Shown piece after piece: positions 8,485-17,638 of a stretch of 64,000 bases of DNA. Origin of the DNA: Firmicutes bacterium OM04-13BH (GTDB lineage: Bacteria; Bacillota; Clostridia; Lachnospirales; Lachnospiraceae); assembly GCA_003481745.1 (NCBI GenBank), contig QULP01000006.1, forward strand, positions 127,754 through 191,753, read 5' to 3'. Both the position numbers and the translations under genes were made by a program. How positions within the stretch are numbered: position 1 is the first letter of the stretch; every line of letters begins with the position of its first letter. The notes below the pieces were generated by a model. That model saw only the letters and a list, made by a program, of their open reading frames with translations. It did not search any database and was not told the DNA's origin.

Positions 8485-8518
8485 AAAAACCAAGGCGGGC
8501 GAGCCGCCCTGGTTTTTT
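8485..8518 (-). terminator. Terminator between major pilin and sortase genes
   Basis: A GC-rich hairpin (stem GGGCGG / CCGCCC region extended by AACCA/TTGGTT) is followed on the minus strand by a U-run. It lies between the pilin stop and the sortase start inside one operon, so partial read-through would give high pilin and lower sortase expression. Confidence 0.8.
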
Positions 8519-8566
8519 CACAAAATAGGCATTTCAATTGTTACTTATTCTATTTCTTCTATTTCA

Positions 8567-10162
8567 TTATTTAGCAGATTTTTTGCGAGTTGCGAAGAAT
8601 AAACCTGCTGCTGCAATCATAACTACACAACCACCGATTGTGAAGATTGTAGTACCGATACCACCTGTGGATGGTAAGTTAGAAATCTTGGTGTTGACGA
8701 TTTCAATTTTTTCAACTGTTCCAATTGCCGGTGTATCATCAGTTACTGTGAAAGTAGATCTTACAGTATGGTCGTCGCCGGAAATAGTAGCACCATTTAC
8801 AGAAATAGACCAAGCTGTTAATTTACCTGTTGTTTCGTCGATTGTAGCATCGATTACGATTGTGTATACGGTATCATTTAATGTGTATCCGTTAGGAGCT
8901 TTTGTTTCTTTTAAGTAATAAGTACCGGCTTTAAGACCTGTCATGGTCATCTGGCCATTTGCATCTGTTACTACAACACCATTAAACTGTTTGTTTTCCG
9001 GATATGCTGTTCCATATACAGTTTCAAGATCGGCATCTGTGTATAAAGTAAATTCTGCGCCGGCAAGTTTTACTTTCTGTTCGCTGGAAGTTGTTCCAAC
9101 TTTTGTGATGAGTTCATTTGTTAAAGAACCATCTGCTGTTCCGTCAATATCAAATGTGTAAGTATAAGTTTTGTCGTTAGAAGAACCATCTTTGCCATCT
9201 ACTTTAGAGTCTTTTGTAAAGTTTAAAGTAGCGTCGTTGACATTTGCTACACCATTTAATGCTGCATCCTGATTTACTGTTGCCGCATAAGTTACAACTA
9301 ATGCTTTGCTCTGATACTGATTCAGTGTATATGCATTATTTACAACAAAATCAACTGTAATTTCATTCTTTGCTTCATTTACTGTTAATTTGTAATCTGT
9401 TCCTGCTGTTAATTCTTTACCGTCTGCTGTAACTTTCAGGCTGTTTTCTTTATAAGTTAAGCCGTTTAATTTATCCACGATGTTGAACTTCGGATAATTT
9501 CCACCGTAGTAAGGAATTGTTGTTGAAAGTTCATAATTTACTGTATCACCAATGTTTACTGTGTTACCCTTAACTTTGTTTTCGCCTTCAACGATTTTTT
9601 TGTCTAAATCAGGAGTATCACTTACTTTAGCCCATGCATTTTCTGTATCTGTAACATCTACTTCGTTGAAATCCATTGCTGTTTTTCCATCTTTGTTTTT
9701 GTATACTACAGAAACTACCAATGGATTATAAATTTTATTTTCAGCACCTGAGATAACAACTAAATAAGAACCTACAGGAACTTCTGCTGTATAAGTGGTT
9801 CCATCTGTAGAAGTCATAGCATATTCTGTATCTGCAACTTTTGTCGCATCGATAATGTCAGCGAGCTGATCAGAGTCTACAGTAATATCATCAGCAGTTA
9901 CATCTTTAATAATAGTTGGATATAAAGATTCATATCCTGAGAACTTTCCGCCATTCTCATATTTTGCTTTGATAATCTGGTAAGCTTTTACTGTAACGCC
10001 AGTTTCTTCTACGCCCCTTACTGTAATTGTTCCTTTATCGGATGCTGTTCCTGTTGCTGCATTTCCTTCGGTTTTTCCATTCGCTGCAAATGTCGGAATA
10101 CTCATAGCGAGTATCATTACCATTGCCAATACCATTGATAACATTTTTTTAAGTTTACTCAT
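8567..10162 (-). CDS. Major (backbone) pilin, LPSTG-anchored
   Basis: The 531-aa protein has a signal peptide (1-27, TFAANG) and an N-terminal pilin domain. An isopeptide D2-type domain follows, with the pilin motif YPK at 223-225 in GGNYPKFNIVD. A SpaA/Cna_B domain (about 355-440) holds the E-box YYLKETKAP (415-423, Glu419). The sorting signal LPSTG is at 496-500, then a hydrophobic segment and RKKSAK. The pilin-motif Lys is the expected acceptor for polymerisation by the adjacent class C sortases, and the E-box Glu supports internal isopeptide bonds. It is the shaft subunit of a sortase-built pilus. Confidence 0.93.
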   Translation of the reverse strand: MSKLKKMLSMVLAMVMILAMSIPTFAANGKTEGNAATGTASDKGTITVRGVEETGVTVKAYQIIKAKYENGGKFSGYESLYPTIIKDVTADDITVDSDQLADIIDATKVADTEYAMTSTDGTTYTAEVPVGSYLVVISGAENKIYNPLVVSVVYKNKDGKTAMDFNEVDVTDTENAWAKVSDTPDLDKKIVEGENKVKGNTVNIGDTVNYELSTTIPYYGGNYPKFNIVDKLNGLTYKENSLKVTADGKELTAGTDYKLTVNEAKNEITVDFVVNNAYTLNQYQSKALVVTYAATVNQDAALNGVANVNDATLNFTKDSKVDGKDGSSNDKTYTYTFDIDGTADGSLTNELITKVGTTSSEQKVKLAGAEFTLYTDADLETVYGTAYPENKQFNGVVVTDANGQMTMTGLKAGTYYLKETKAPNGYTLNDTVYTIVIDATIDETTGKLTAWSISVNGATISGDDHTVRSTFTVTDDTPAIGTVEKIEIVNTKISNLPSTGGIGTTIFTIGGCVVMIAAAGLFFATRKKSAK

Positions 10163-10278
10163 ACTCTCTCTCCTTTTCTTTCCAGGATTTCCCTTACTTA
10201 ATTATTAGTTTCTCTTGTTACTTGGTTTCCCCTTTACTTTTGCGATTTGGAAGTCGCTGAAACCATAATCTCATTTTG

Positions 10279-13200
10279 TTATTTATTCAGCACCTCCTTG
10301 GATTTGTTTCTATATAAGATTAGTGCCGCAGCCATCATAAGCAATGCGCCTCCAATCGTATATCGATAAATACCAGAACCGCCGGTACTTGGAAGTTCGT
10401 ATACCACCTGATTCTTGATTGTTAATACGTTCCTCTCATCCGTGGTCAAAAACCACATATCCGGTTCCTGAGTAAGTGGATTACCTGCCATATCTGTTAA
10501 AATAACCTCACCCTTTTCCTGCTTGAAGTAAATTTTATTGCCTAAAGGCAAGTAACCTGTTGGAGCTTTTGTTTCTTCAAGATAATATTCTCCCGGTTCT
10601 AACCCTTTGAGTTCTATCTCATTTGCTCCATTTTTAACGGTTAAAACATCTCCCAATTTTTGATAAGCGTTACCATTTTTCTTATATAACTGGAATTCTG
10701 CTCCATCTAATTTTAAGTCTGTATTATTTTCTGAGACTTTCATCAAATCAAGGTCTGCTGTTTCTTCCTGATAGGTATTCGTAAGTTCTACTTCTGCATC
10801 CTGACCATCTGTCACTGTATAAGTACCTGTTGCAAACATTGCCCATTGTTTTGATTTATCAAAGTGCATAATATTTTCACCGTCGTAAGTAATTTCTCCG
10901 TCTCGGAATGTCAATGTAGAACTAATCTTATCCACTCCACTAAAGAAATAACATTTCTCTAAAACTGCTTTTGGTGAAAATTTCATTCCATCTTTGCTGG
11001 AAATCAAATCAACAATTGCCATTCTTGCTTTGATACTTGCCGGCTGTCTGGTCCAAACAAAATATCCTTCATTTTGGGTTAATTTTGCAACAATTAAATT
11101 GACTTCTCCAACTTGATAATCCTGTGAGGAACATGTTGTTGCCTTCGTAGTTGAAGTATATTCAATTGTTGCCTGCTTAACTGTCACATCTGCACTGTCT
11201 CCATTTGAACCATTAATTGCTGGTGATACCTGATATCCATCTTTTTTATAATTAGCCTCGACAACTCTGTAAGTTCCTGTTGAACAATTTTCCAGCTTCC
11301 ATGTATAAGCCCAGGTTGTATCTTTCCCTGTCAGATTTTCGTCCAGCTTATCTGCATCCATTGTAAGCGTTCTTGTATCACTTCCATTTGTTACGGTTAT
11401 CTGATACGCAGGATTTGCTTCTGCCAGTTCTCTGATTTGTTCTTTTGTTAAACCATTAAATCTCTTAGTCACTTCAATAAATGGAGCATCCGGCTCATCC
11501 AGTTCTTTTATTTTGTTTGCAATTGTTACTTGAGCGTCTTTTTTCAATTCTATTTTTCCATCTGCAACTCTTTGCTCTTCTACATCTTCGTCTGCTGTTT
11601 TAATGTCCGACTTTTCACAATTGCTGACAGATTTTTCAGGCTCTAAATATCTTGTTTTATCCAGATTCACTTCTTCTACCAGAAAACTTGTTTCAGAAAG
11701 AATCTGTGTAACAATTACTGTATAACCTGCAGGTATTCCAGTAACAATTCCATTTGCATCTGTTTGGCCACAAACAACACTCTTACTGCCATTTGATTCC
11801 AATTCTCCATCTTTGTAGTAATAATAATTTCCTTCCCCATCTTTAAGATAGTAATCACCCTTTGTATAAGGCACTAACGTTTGATTAGCCTCATTATTAG
11901 ATAGTTGAATCTTAAATGAAAAGGTATCGTTTGTTACCTGTCCATCTCTCATCTGCTTTGTAATCCGAAGTTCACGGCTGTTATATGCAGAACAATTATT
12001 TACACAAACTACTGTCGGTCTTGCTTCTACTGTCTTTTTATCTGTTTTAACATCCGAAATCGTTCCACTAAGCTGTGCATTTTCATCAAATGCTTTATAC
12101 TCAACGCCATTAATAATAACCTTATCATATTGCTGAGCATTCACTCCAACCTCTATTACATAATACTTTCGGTTAGCTTTCAGTCCGCTAAATATTGCTG
12201 ACTCATCTGGTTTTAGATAAAATACCTTTTTATATGTCGTATCATTAAATGTTACATCCTGGAACTTAACTTTTTCTGTTGAATCTTTATACGTTGCACT
12301 GTCTAATAATTCATACTCGTCATCGTAATACGTTTCATTTCCTTTTGGATCTGTTGATTTAATTTTCTGTGCATAGACCTGGAAAGCAAATTTTACATTG
12401 CTGTATTTTTCTTTATCTGTGTTTTCCAGTTCTTTTCTAACTTCCACCTGACCTTCCGGAATAACCTGAAGATTAAATTTCATGTGAAGATTAGATGCAC
12501 CTGCACCACGTTCCATGTAGAACATTTTAAAGGAATGGAGAGTATAATCTTTCAATGTGTCGCCATCAAAACATGCTTCTATTTCTTTATCACTGGTTTT
12601 ACTCGTCCACTTATTTCCATTCGGAAGCTTTTTAGCATCTTTGAAAAGTTTTTTAATCGTTGTCTTATATTTTTTTGGTGTGCCTCCTTTAATACAATCA
12701 TACCAGCTTACCTCTCCTGTATTAAAATTAATACTGCCGGAGTGAGCATCATGAACACCACCAATATCAAGCACCAAGACGTCATCGATATAAATCCATA
12801 AGTCATCATCCCCATTGAATTCATATATCATCGGGTCTTTTTGACCACTAACCTGTTTAGAAGCTACTTTACCATCTTTTGGCTGTAAAAAACTTGCGCC
12901 CATATACATCCCAAAGTAATAATTATTTCCATTTGTTTTATAAAGTGTTTTTCCTTTTGCACTATCTGAATCTGATAAAACACTACCATTTTCATCATAT
13001 TCATTTTTATTAGTTGATACGTTTTGATTATTAATTGTGTTATACGGCATAAAGTTTCCACGTTTATAATAATACTGATTTTCATTACTTGGTGTACCCA
13101 GTGCATCGTATACAGTAAAATTTGTATTGTTTCCTAAATATGCATAATTCTGAAAACTACTGTATTCATAATAACCTGTGCTGTTATAGATATCCTTTCG

Positions 13201-15045
13201 GAATAAATGATCTACTTCTGTTCCGCCACTAAAAAGACTCGCTAAACTTGTATTAGCAGTTCCGGGAATTGCTGAACCCGTGGATTTCTGACCTGTAATA
13301 CAGGTATTTTTTCCTGTTGTAATTGGATAGCCATCTGTGCCTAACACATTTTTTAAAAGACCTTTTTTAATACTTCCTGACTGATTATTATTATTCTGCC
13401 AGTTTCCATTATTCCACGTTCCGGCACAATAGCCTCCTCCTAAATCTATCCAGGTACTACTATCCAAAGCTTTTATCTTATATTTGTTAGAATCCTTACC
13501 TTCCATATCAATCATTCGCATTGTAATACCCGCTTGAGTATGGCTGACTGTTTCAACTTTATCCAACCCGGATTCTTCATCGTAAGCATACCAGGCTAAC
13601 ACGTAATTAGAAAAACTATCTGTTATAAATTCTGCCTTTGTAACTTTTGTTTCACTTGTTGTCTGTATGCTTGCTTCTTTCTTTTCATCAGCCACCATAT
13701 CGACAACCTGTTTTACTGCTCCATTCTTATCTTCTTCAAGATGAATAACTGTAACATCAAGGTCTGATTTTTCTGTATCAACATCTTCCGGTGATACTCC
13801 TTTTTTATACTCCATCGTAACCTTGACATTTCCATCCGGCTCAATTTTATTTCCATCTTTATCTGTGAGTGTAATGTCATAAGCCAAAAATCCTGCTATA
13901 GAGTACTCTTCGTCTTCTGCTTTCTGATGTAATTTTTCCTCTACCTCAGTATATTCTGTCGTATCTTTTTGAACCGATGTCACACTTAAGGTTGTTCCTT
14001 CCGGAATTGCACCTTCTTTTTCCTCAGTAATACTAATTGTTACCTCTTCATCTTCGTATGTAAGTATAGGTTTGGTTTCTTTTATTTCAGTTTCAGCTTT
14101 TGCTTTCTCTTCTGTTTTTGTCTCTTCTTTTACTTCCTCTTTAATTTCTTCTTTCGGTTCTTCAACTATCCTTTCTTCTGCCTCAGCCGTTTCTTTTACA
14201 TAACATCCATAAACTCCGGACTTTTCAGCTTTTAATATTACCTTATTAACTGCATTTTTTTCCTGATTCAAGCTAACATCGGAATAGATATATTCATCAA
14301 TATTATCTATACTCTTTCCTTCTGCTTTCAGTGCTTCTTCTAAGTCCGTTTTTGATGTTATATTTAAAATTTCATCGGATTCTCTTTTATTTTCTTCGGT
14401 TGCTTTGTCCAGATAGAAAACATTTATTTGTTTCGTATCTACTGTCTGAATATTGGCATTGTTTTCTTCAATTGTAATGGTAACCGGTTTGTTTGGATTC
14501 TGATTTTCACCGTTTACTTTAAAATTAATTTCATAGAACTGATAATTTCCAAGCTTTTCTGTTTCTGGAATATTTTTTCCGATTAACGCTTTTACATGTT
14601 CCTGAGTTTCGGCATCCAGTTCTTTTACCTCCATCACAATGTCTGAGGTAAGTGTTTCAAATGCACCTTCCGGAAGATTTGCAATAACGCTTGTAAGTAC
14701 GTTTCCGTTTTCATCCTGAACTTCATGTCTGATTTCAGTTGCTTCAGACTGTACACCTTCTTTAGAAACAGTTTCTTCAGAAATGGTCTCTTCTGCAACT
14801 GTTTCTTTTTTCACTTCCGGTATTGTTTCTTTCGATGTACTTAGCTCTTCGTTAATTCCTTCTGCCTGCGTCTCTCCCGTTGTCGTTGTTTCTGTACTTT
14901 GTGTTTCAGGTTCCTGACTTGCCATGGATTCAGAAGAGGTTTCACCTATCAGACCACCCTCTGCCATAGTAGACATGCTGGTTGTCAGCATCAGAACCAT
15001 GCAAAGCACAAACGCCAGAATTTTTTTACTTTTCTCACTTTTCAT
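10279..15045 (-). CDS. Giant pilus tip adhesin with fibro-slime and Cna_B domains
   Basis: The 1588-aa protein has a signal peptide ending near STMAEG and a Glu/Thr-rich N-terminal segment with long charged repeats (EEPKEEIKEEVKEETK type). A central region carries PA14-like/fibro-slime features (YEFNGDDDLWIYIDDVLVLD, then DIGGVHDAHSGSINF). Several Cna_B/SpaA-like repeats follow, the last with E-box YYLEETKAP. The sorting signal LPSTG (1551-1555), a membrane segment and a basic tail end the protein. Its size, position before the shaft pilin and adhesive-type domain mark it as the likely tip subunit. It is translationally coupled to the small gene before it (11-base overlap, GGAGGAAGCC before ATG). 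Confidence 0.85.
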   Translation of the reverse strand: MKSEKSKKILAFVLCMVLMLTTSMSTMAEGGLIGETSSESMASQEPETQSTETTTTGETQAEGINEELSTSKETIPEVKKETVAEETISEETVSKEGVQSEATEIRHEVQDENGNVLTSVIANLPEGAFETLTSDIVMEVKELDAETQEHVKALIGKNIPETEKLGNYQFYEINFKVNGENQNPNKPVTITIEENNANIQTVDTKQINVFYLDKATEENKRESDEILNITSKTDLEEALKAEGKSIDNIDEYIYSDVSLNQEKNAVNKVILKAEKSGVYGCYVKETAEAEERIVEEPKEEIKEEVKEETKTEEKAKAETEIKETKPILTYEDEEVTISITEEKEGAIPEGTTLSVTSVQKDTTEYTEVEEKLHQKAEDEEYSIAGFLAYDITLTDKDGNKIEPDGNVKVTMEYKKGVSPEDVDTEKSDLDVTVIHLEEDKNGAVKQVVDMVADEKKEASIQTTSETKVTKAEFITDSFSNYVLAWYAYDEESGLDKVETVSHTQAGITMRMIDMEGKDSNKYKIKALDSSTWIDLGGGYCAGTWNNGNWQNNNNQSGSIKKGLLKNVLGTDGYPITTGKNTCITGQKSTGSAIPGTANTSLASLFSGGTEVDHLFRKDIYNSTGYYEYSSFQNYAYLGNNTNFTVYDALGTPSNENQYYYKRGNFMPYNTINNQNVSTNKNEYDENGSVLSDSDSAKGKTLYKTNGNNYYFGMYMGASFLQPKDGKVASKQVSGQKDPMIYEFNGDDDLWIYIDDVLVLDIGGVHDAHSGSINFNTGEVSWYDCIKGGTPKKYKTTIKKLFKDAKKLPNGNKWTSKTSDKEIEACFDGDTLKDYTLHSFKMFYMERGAGASNLHMKFNLQVIPEGQVEVRKELENTDKEKYSNVKFAFQVYAQKIKSTDPKGNETYYDDEYELLDSATYKDSTEKVKFQDVTFNDTTYKKVFYLKPDESAIFSGLKANRKYYVIEVGVNAQQYDKVIINGVEYKAFDENAQLSGTISDVKTDKKTVEARPTVVCVNNCSAYNSRELRITKQMRDGQVTNDTFSFKIQLSNNEANQTLVPYTKGDYYLKDGEGNYYYYKDGELESNGSKSVVCGQTDANGIVTGIPAGYTVIVTQILSETSFLVEEVNLDKTRYLEPEKSVSNCEKSDIKTADEDVEEQRVADGKIELKKDAQVTIANKIKELDEPDAPFIEVTKRFNGLTKEQIRELAEANPAYQITVTNGSDTRTLTMDADKLDENLTGKDTTWAYTWKLENCSTGTYRVVEANYKKDGYQVSPAINGSNGDSADVTVKQATIEYTSTTKATTCSSQDYQVGEVNLIVAKLTQNEGYFVWTRQPASIKARMAIVDLISSKDGMKFSPKAVLEKCYFFSGVDKISSTLTFRDGEITYDGENIMHFDKSKQWAMFATGTYTVTDGQDAEVELTNTYQEETADLDLMKVSENNTDLKLDGAEFQLYKKNGNAYQKLGDVLTVKNGANEIELKGLEPGEYYLEETKAPTGYLPLGNKIYFKQEKGEVILTDMAGNPLTQEPDMWFLTTDERNVLTIKNQVVYELPSTGGSGIYRYTIGGALLMMAAALILYRNKSKEVLNK

Positions 15046-15235
15046 GGCTTCCTCCTTCTACTATCTCATCCTCGTCTTCAGTTACTGCACCATCTATTAA
15101 CTTCAATAATTCTAAGGCACTGCGAAAATATTGTTCCTGTTTTGTTTCTGCCCATAATACACTTCCCTGCCAGGTTGCATTCTGACATTCATTAATCTTT
15201 ACGATAAATGTTTTTGTCTGTTTTTTCTTAGCCAC
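15035..15235 (-). CDS. Small NATWQG-motif protein, first gene of pilus operon
   Basis: The 66-aa protein starts at ATG 15235 behind AGGAGGCGAAGAT. After a Lys-rich start it carries FIVKINECQNATWQGSVLW, followed by YFRSALELLKLID and an acidic tail. The same pattern (Q/RQNATWQG, about 15 residues, then FSSALDLVKII) forms the C-terminus of the protein at 15415-15873. It has no signal peptide or membrane segment, so it is probably cytoplasmic. It overlaps the tip adhesin start. I do not recognise a named family. Context suggests a regulatory or adaptor role for pilus expression. Confidence 0.75.
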   Translation of the reverse strand: MAKKKQTKTFIVKINECQNATWQGSVLWAETKQEQYFRSALELLKLIDGAVTEDEDEIVEGGSHEK

Positions 15236-15303
15236 AATATCTTCGCCTCCTTTCTTTTCTCAAATTAAATCATTAAATATTCTATACTTTTTACTATGTG
15301 GTT

Positions 15304-15338
15304 ATTATAGCGTATTGCCCATTACAAAAAGCATTACA
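15304..15338 (-). promoter_or_regulatory. Pilus operon promoter with two SARP-like heptads
   Basis: On the minus strand the heptad TGTAATG occurs twice (15338-15332 and 15326-15320), 12 bases apart. Ten bases later comes a perfect TATAAT (15309-15304). No good -35 hexamer is present. Direct heptad repeats overlapping the -35 position, with a fixed distance to the -10 box, are the layout used by SARP/BTAD activators, and a BTAD regulator gene lies just upstream. The operator assignment is inference; the repeats are seen directly. Confidence 0.55.
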
Positions 15339-15364
15339 CCTTATTTTTTTATTAAATTTTGTCA

Positions 15365-15404
15365 TAAAAAAACATTACCATACATCTGCTGGTAATGTTT
15401 TTTT
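15365..15404. terminator. Bidirectional terminator after the regulator operon
   Basis: The inverted repeat AACATTACCA / TGGTAATGTT has A-runs on one side and T-runs on the other. It separates the regulator operon from the pilus operon promoter, both minus-strand. Confidence 0.85.
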
Positions 15405-15414
15405 CTTTCGTACC

Positions 15415-15873
15415 TTAAATATTTGAAGTATTATTGATAATTTTAACTAAATCCAGTGCACTGGAAAACTCATAACTTTCTTCTGATTCCATTAAAACAA
15501 TTTCGCCCTGCCAGGTTGCATTCTGTCGATACTGAACGCACACCAGAAACGTTCCCTTTGTGCCTTTTTGTTCTAATACAATTTTAGGTTCAACAACTTT
15601 AGGAATTGTTTCTCTTTGCTGTGGAGCTTTTTCTTCCAAAAAAGACCTGCTCTTTGTTGACGCTTCCGGAAAATGAAGTTTATCATACAATTTTTCCATT
15701 TCATCCAAAAGCTCAACGACATTTTTAAAATTCGTCGCCTCTTTTTTATAACAATGATAAAGACGTCCTTTCATTTCTTCCTGCGCAATTTCATCTACAC
15801 ATATATTTACAAGATTAGGTGCCGCCTTTATTCGTCCTATATTTTGTCCGCTTCTCATATTTTCATACACCAC
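15415..15873 (-). CDS. NATWQG-motif protein encoded with the BTAD regulator
   Basis: The 152-aa cytoplasmic-type protein probably starts at GTG 15873, 18 bases after the BTAD regulator stop. A later Met at residue 6 is an alternative start. The N-terminal half is helical and charged (KEATNFKNVVELLDEMEKLYDKL). A Glu/Lys/Pro linker leads to a C-terminal domain with YRQNATWQGEIVLMES and YEFSSALDLVKIIN, matching the small protein at 15035-15235. The shared domain in both the regulator operon and the regulated operon suggests a dedicated signalling or adaptor pair. No known function can be assigned. Confidence 0.7.
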   Translation of the reverse strand: MVYENMRSGQNIGRIKAAPNLVNICVDEIAQEEMKGRLYHCYKKEATNFKNVVELLDEMEKLYDKLHFPEASTKSRSFLEEKAPQQRETIPKVVEPKIVLEQKGTKGTFLVCVQYRQNATWQGEIVLMESEESYEFSSALDLVKIINNTSNI

Positions 15874-15891
15874 ACCTTTACCCCTTAACCT

Positions 15892-17133
15892 TCAAAGGTC
15901 ATCTTGCCCGTTGAAGGTAATCTTTGATTTTTTCTGTTCAACATCCACAATAGATGATACATAATATTCTAAGTACTGTGCCCATGTTTTATGCTCACGG
16001 CTGAAATATTTTGTAATTCTATCATAAATCTGAGGACAATTTTCCTGTTTCGTCCCTACCAGTAAAATCAAAAACTGATTCGGACTGTATCTGGTATAAG
16101 AGTCGCCTTTACGCAGCGAACATTTAATTGTATGATTTAACTCTTCAGATAACACCTTTAAACGCTCTTTATTTTCTAATGGGCGTCCTTTTCCGTCTGT
16201 TATCGTTACCAACATCAAATAAACAGACTGACCATTTCTTTCGATAATACGGGTCACCAGACGATAGGTATCACGGAAACTTGGCAGACTACAGTAATAC
16301 GCACCTTTTTCTTCATATTTCTCTTTTAAACCGCCACGAATATCTTTCAATACCTGCGGTTTGTAACTGACCCGTTCGCTCATTTCTTTAAACTGCTCCA
16401 TCATTTTTTCAGATGGACTGATACCCAATTCTGCAAAGAAAAATTTTGCCGTATCTTCGTAAATCTGAATGGCTTCTTTATATCGATTCATAGCAACCAG
16501 CGCTTCCATCATCACAGACTGCCATTCATCAAATGGATAAATTTCAGACGCTGATTTAGAAAGTTCCAACACACTTTGGTACTCTTTTTGCACCTTTTTA
16601 TAATCACATACTTCTTTCAGTGCTTTTTCATAAACTTTTTTATATTCTACACTTTCAAGCAGTGCCCAGTCCTCTCCCGAAAGTTCCGGAAGAAATTCTC
16701 CTTTATAAATCCGGCAGGCTTTTGTCAGCAGTTCCATCTTTGTCCGGATATCCTCTGTCTCTTCTGACTCTTCAATGAGCTTTTTTAATTCCAAAGCATC
16801 CACTTCAACTTCCATCGGACTGTTCCACTTATAGACTCCTTTTTTAATTTGTATGTAATCATACTCAGGCAGTCCTGCATCTACAAGCATTTTTTTCAGT
16901 CTGTGTGAAGTTACCCTTAAATTGTTTGCCATATCTGCCAGTTCATCTCTGCTATAAAGATAATCAAGCAGACGAGTTCTTTGAATTCCTGTTTCTTTTG
17001 TATACAATAGTATCTGAAACAGCTGCAATGCTTTCGTTGACGTTGTTCTCTTAAATGCAATGTCTTTTTCTCCCCAGTTCACGGAAAAACGCCCTAACAT
17101 CCTCACTTTTAAAACCGGTAATTCCTTACTCAT
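15892..17133 (-). CDS. BTAD/SARP-type transcriptional regulator with degenerate GGDEF-like C-terminus
   Basis: The longest frame begins at 17226, but the first start with a proper ribosome site is ATG at 17133 (AAAGGGG nine bases upstream) or ATG at 17139, giving about 413 aa. The N-terminal OmpR/SARP-type winged helix (about 5-95; FKRTTSTKALQLFQILL, then NNLRVTSHRLKKML) is followed by a bacterial transcriptional activator (TPR-like) domain (about 100-260). The C-terminal 150 residues resemble a diguanylate cyclase fold (LRKGDSYTRYSPNQFLILL in place of GGDEF) without catalytic residues. It likely activates the adjacent pilus operon. Confidence 0.8.
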   Translation of the reverse strand: MSKELPVLKVRMLGRFSVNWGEKDIAFKRTTSTKALQLFQILLYTKETGIQRTRLLDYLYSRDELADMANNLRVTSHRLKKMLVDAGLPEYDYIQIKKGVYKWNSPMEVEVDALELKKLIEESEETEDIRTKMELLTKACRIYKGEFLPELSGEDWALLESVEYKKVYEKALKEVCDYKKVQKEYQSVLELSKSASEIYPFDEWQSVMMEALVAMNRYKEAIQIYEDTAKFFFAELGISPSEKMMEQFKEMSERVSYKPQVLKDIRGGLKEKYEEKGAYYCSLPSFRDTYRLVTRIIERNGQSVYLMLVTITDGKGRPLENKERLKVLSEELNHTIKCSLRKGDSYTRYSPNQFLILLVGTKQENCPQIYDRITKYFSREHKTWAQYLEYYVSSIVDVEQKKSKITFNGQDDL

Positions 17134-17318
17134 CCTCATACACCCCTTTTCATAGGATTTCTCCCTGTTTGTCAAATTACAGCCACTCCCTAATGCCGTA
17201 CTTTTGCAGCCATATCTTAAATACAAAATATAGTTACTAAACTAAGCGAGTATTCGCACTTCCCTTTCCTGCTTACTTGCTTTCGTTAATCTCTTTATAC
17301 TTAAGATATCCTAGCTTA

Positions 17319-17347
17319 ATTCTAACTTTTTGCCATTCTTTTGTCAA
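17319..17347 (-). promoter_or_regulatory. Promoter of the BTAD regulator operon
   Basis: On the minus strand a consensus TTGACA (17347-17342) is followed after 17 bases by TAGAAT (17324-17319). The leader to the start codon is about 180 bases. Confidence 0.75.
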
Positions 17348-17638
17348 CAAAATAGATTGTCAGATTCTGTCGAAATTGGAACAAAAAATCTTACTCTGAG
17401 TTTTTTTCTTAATTGTAAACTATAAATGAGCAAGTTCGTGATTTTGCATTTCTCATCATTTTTTGACCACAAATTTACGACATTTACGACAAATCTGACA
17501 CCACTTTACAATACCAGACAACAAAGACGCAACCCACATTTCTGTGACTTACGCCTTTCTCTACTCATATTTTCATCATCCAGACTTTTAACTCTGCTTC
17601 TGATAATTTACTGATGGCAACAGTTCTTGCAGATGGCA
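17348..17638. other. Intergenic stretch holding one copy of a 27-bp repeat
   Basis: No convincing gene lies between the BTAD regulator promoter and the kinase stop codon. It contains the first copy of the 27-bp repeat (17419-17445) and, next to it, two close copies of TGTCGTAAAT on the minus strand. Short frames on either strand lack ribosome sites. Confidence 0.6.
17419..17445 (+). repeat. 27-bp direct repeat, copy 1
   Basis: The 27 bases beginning ACTATAAATGAGC and ending TTCGTGATTTT recur identically and in the same orientation at 20984-21010. The two copies bracket the hybrid kinase gene and the truncated PAP2 gene. They may be remnants of an insertion element end or a recombination scar. 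Confidence 0.85.

Noticed and set aside
17134..17226. Upstream extension of the BTAD regulator
   Set aside because: The added residues are unlike a regulator N-terminus, and the good ribosome site precedes 17133/17139.
17426..17614. 62-codon plus-strand frame in the intergenic gap
   Set aside because: No ribosome site, biased Thr/Ser/Phe composition, and overlap with a repeat. Not supported as a gene.
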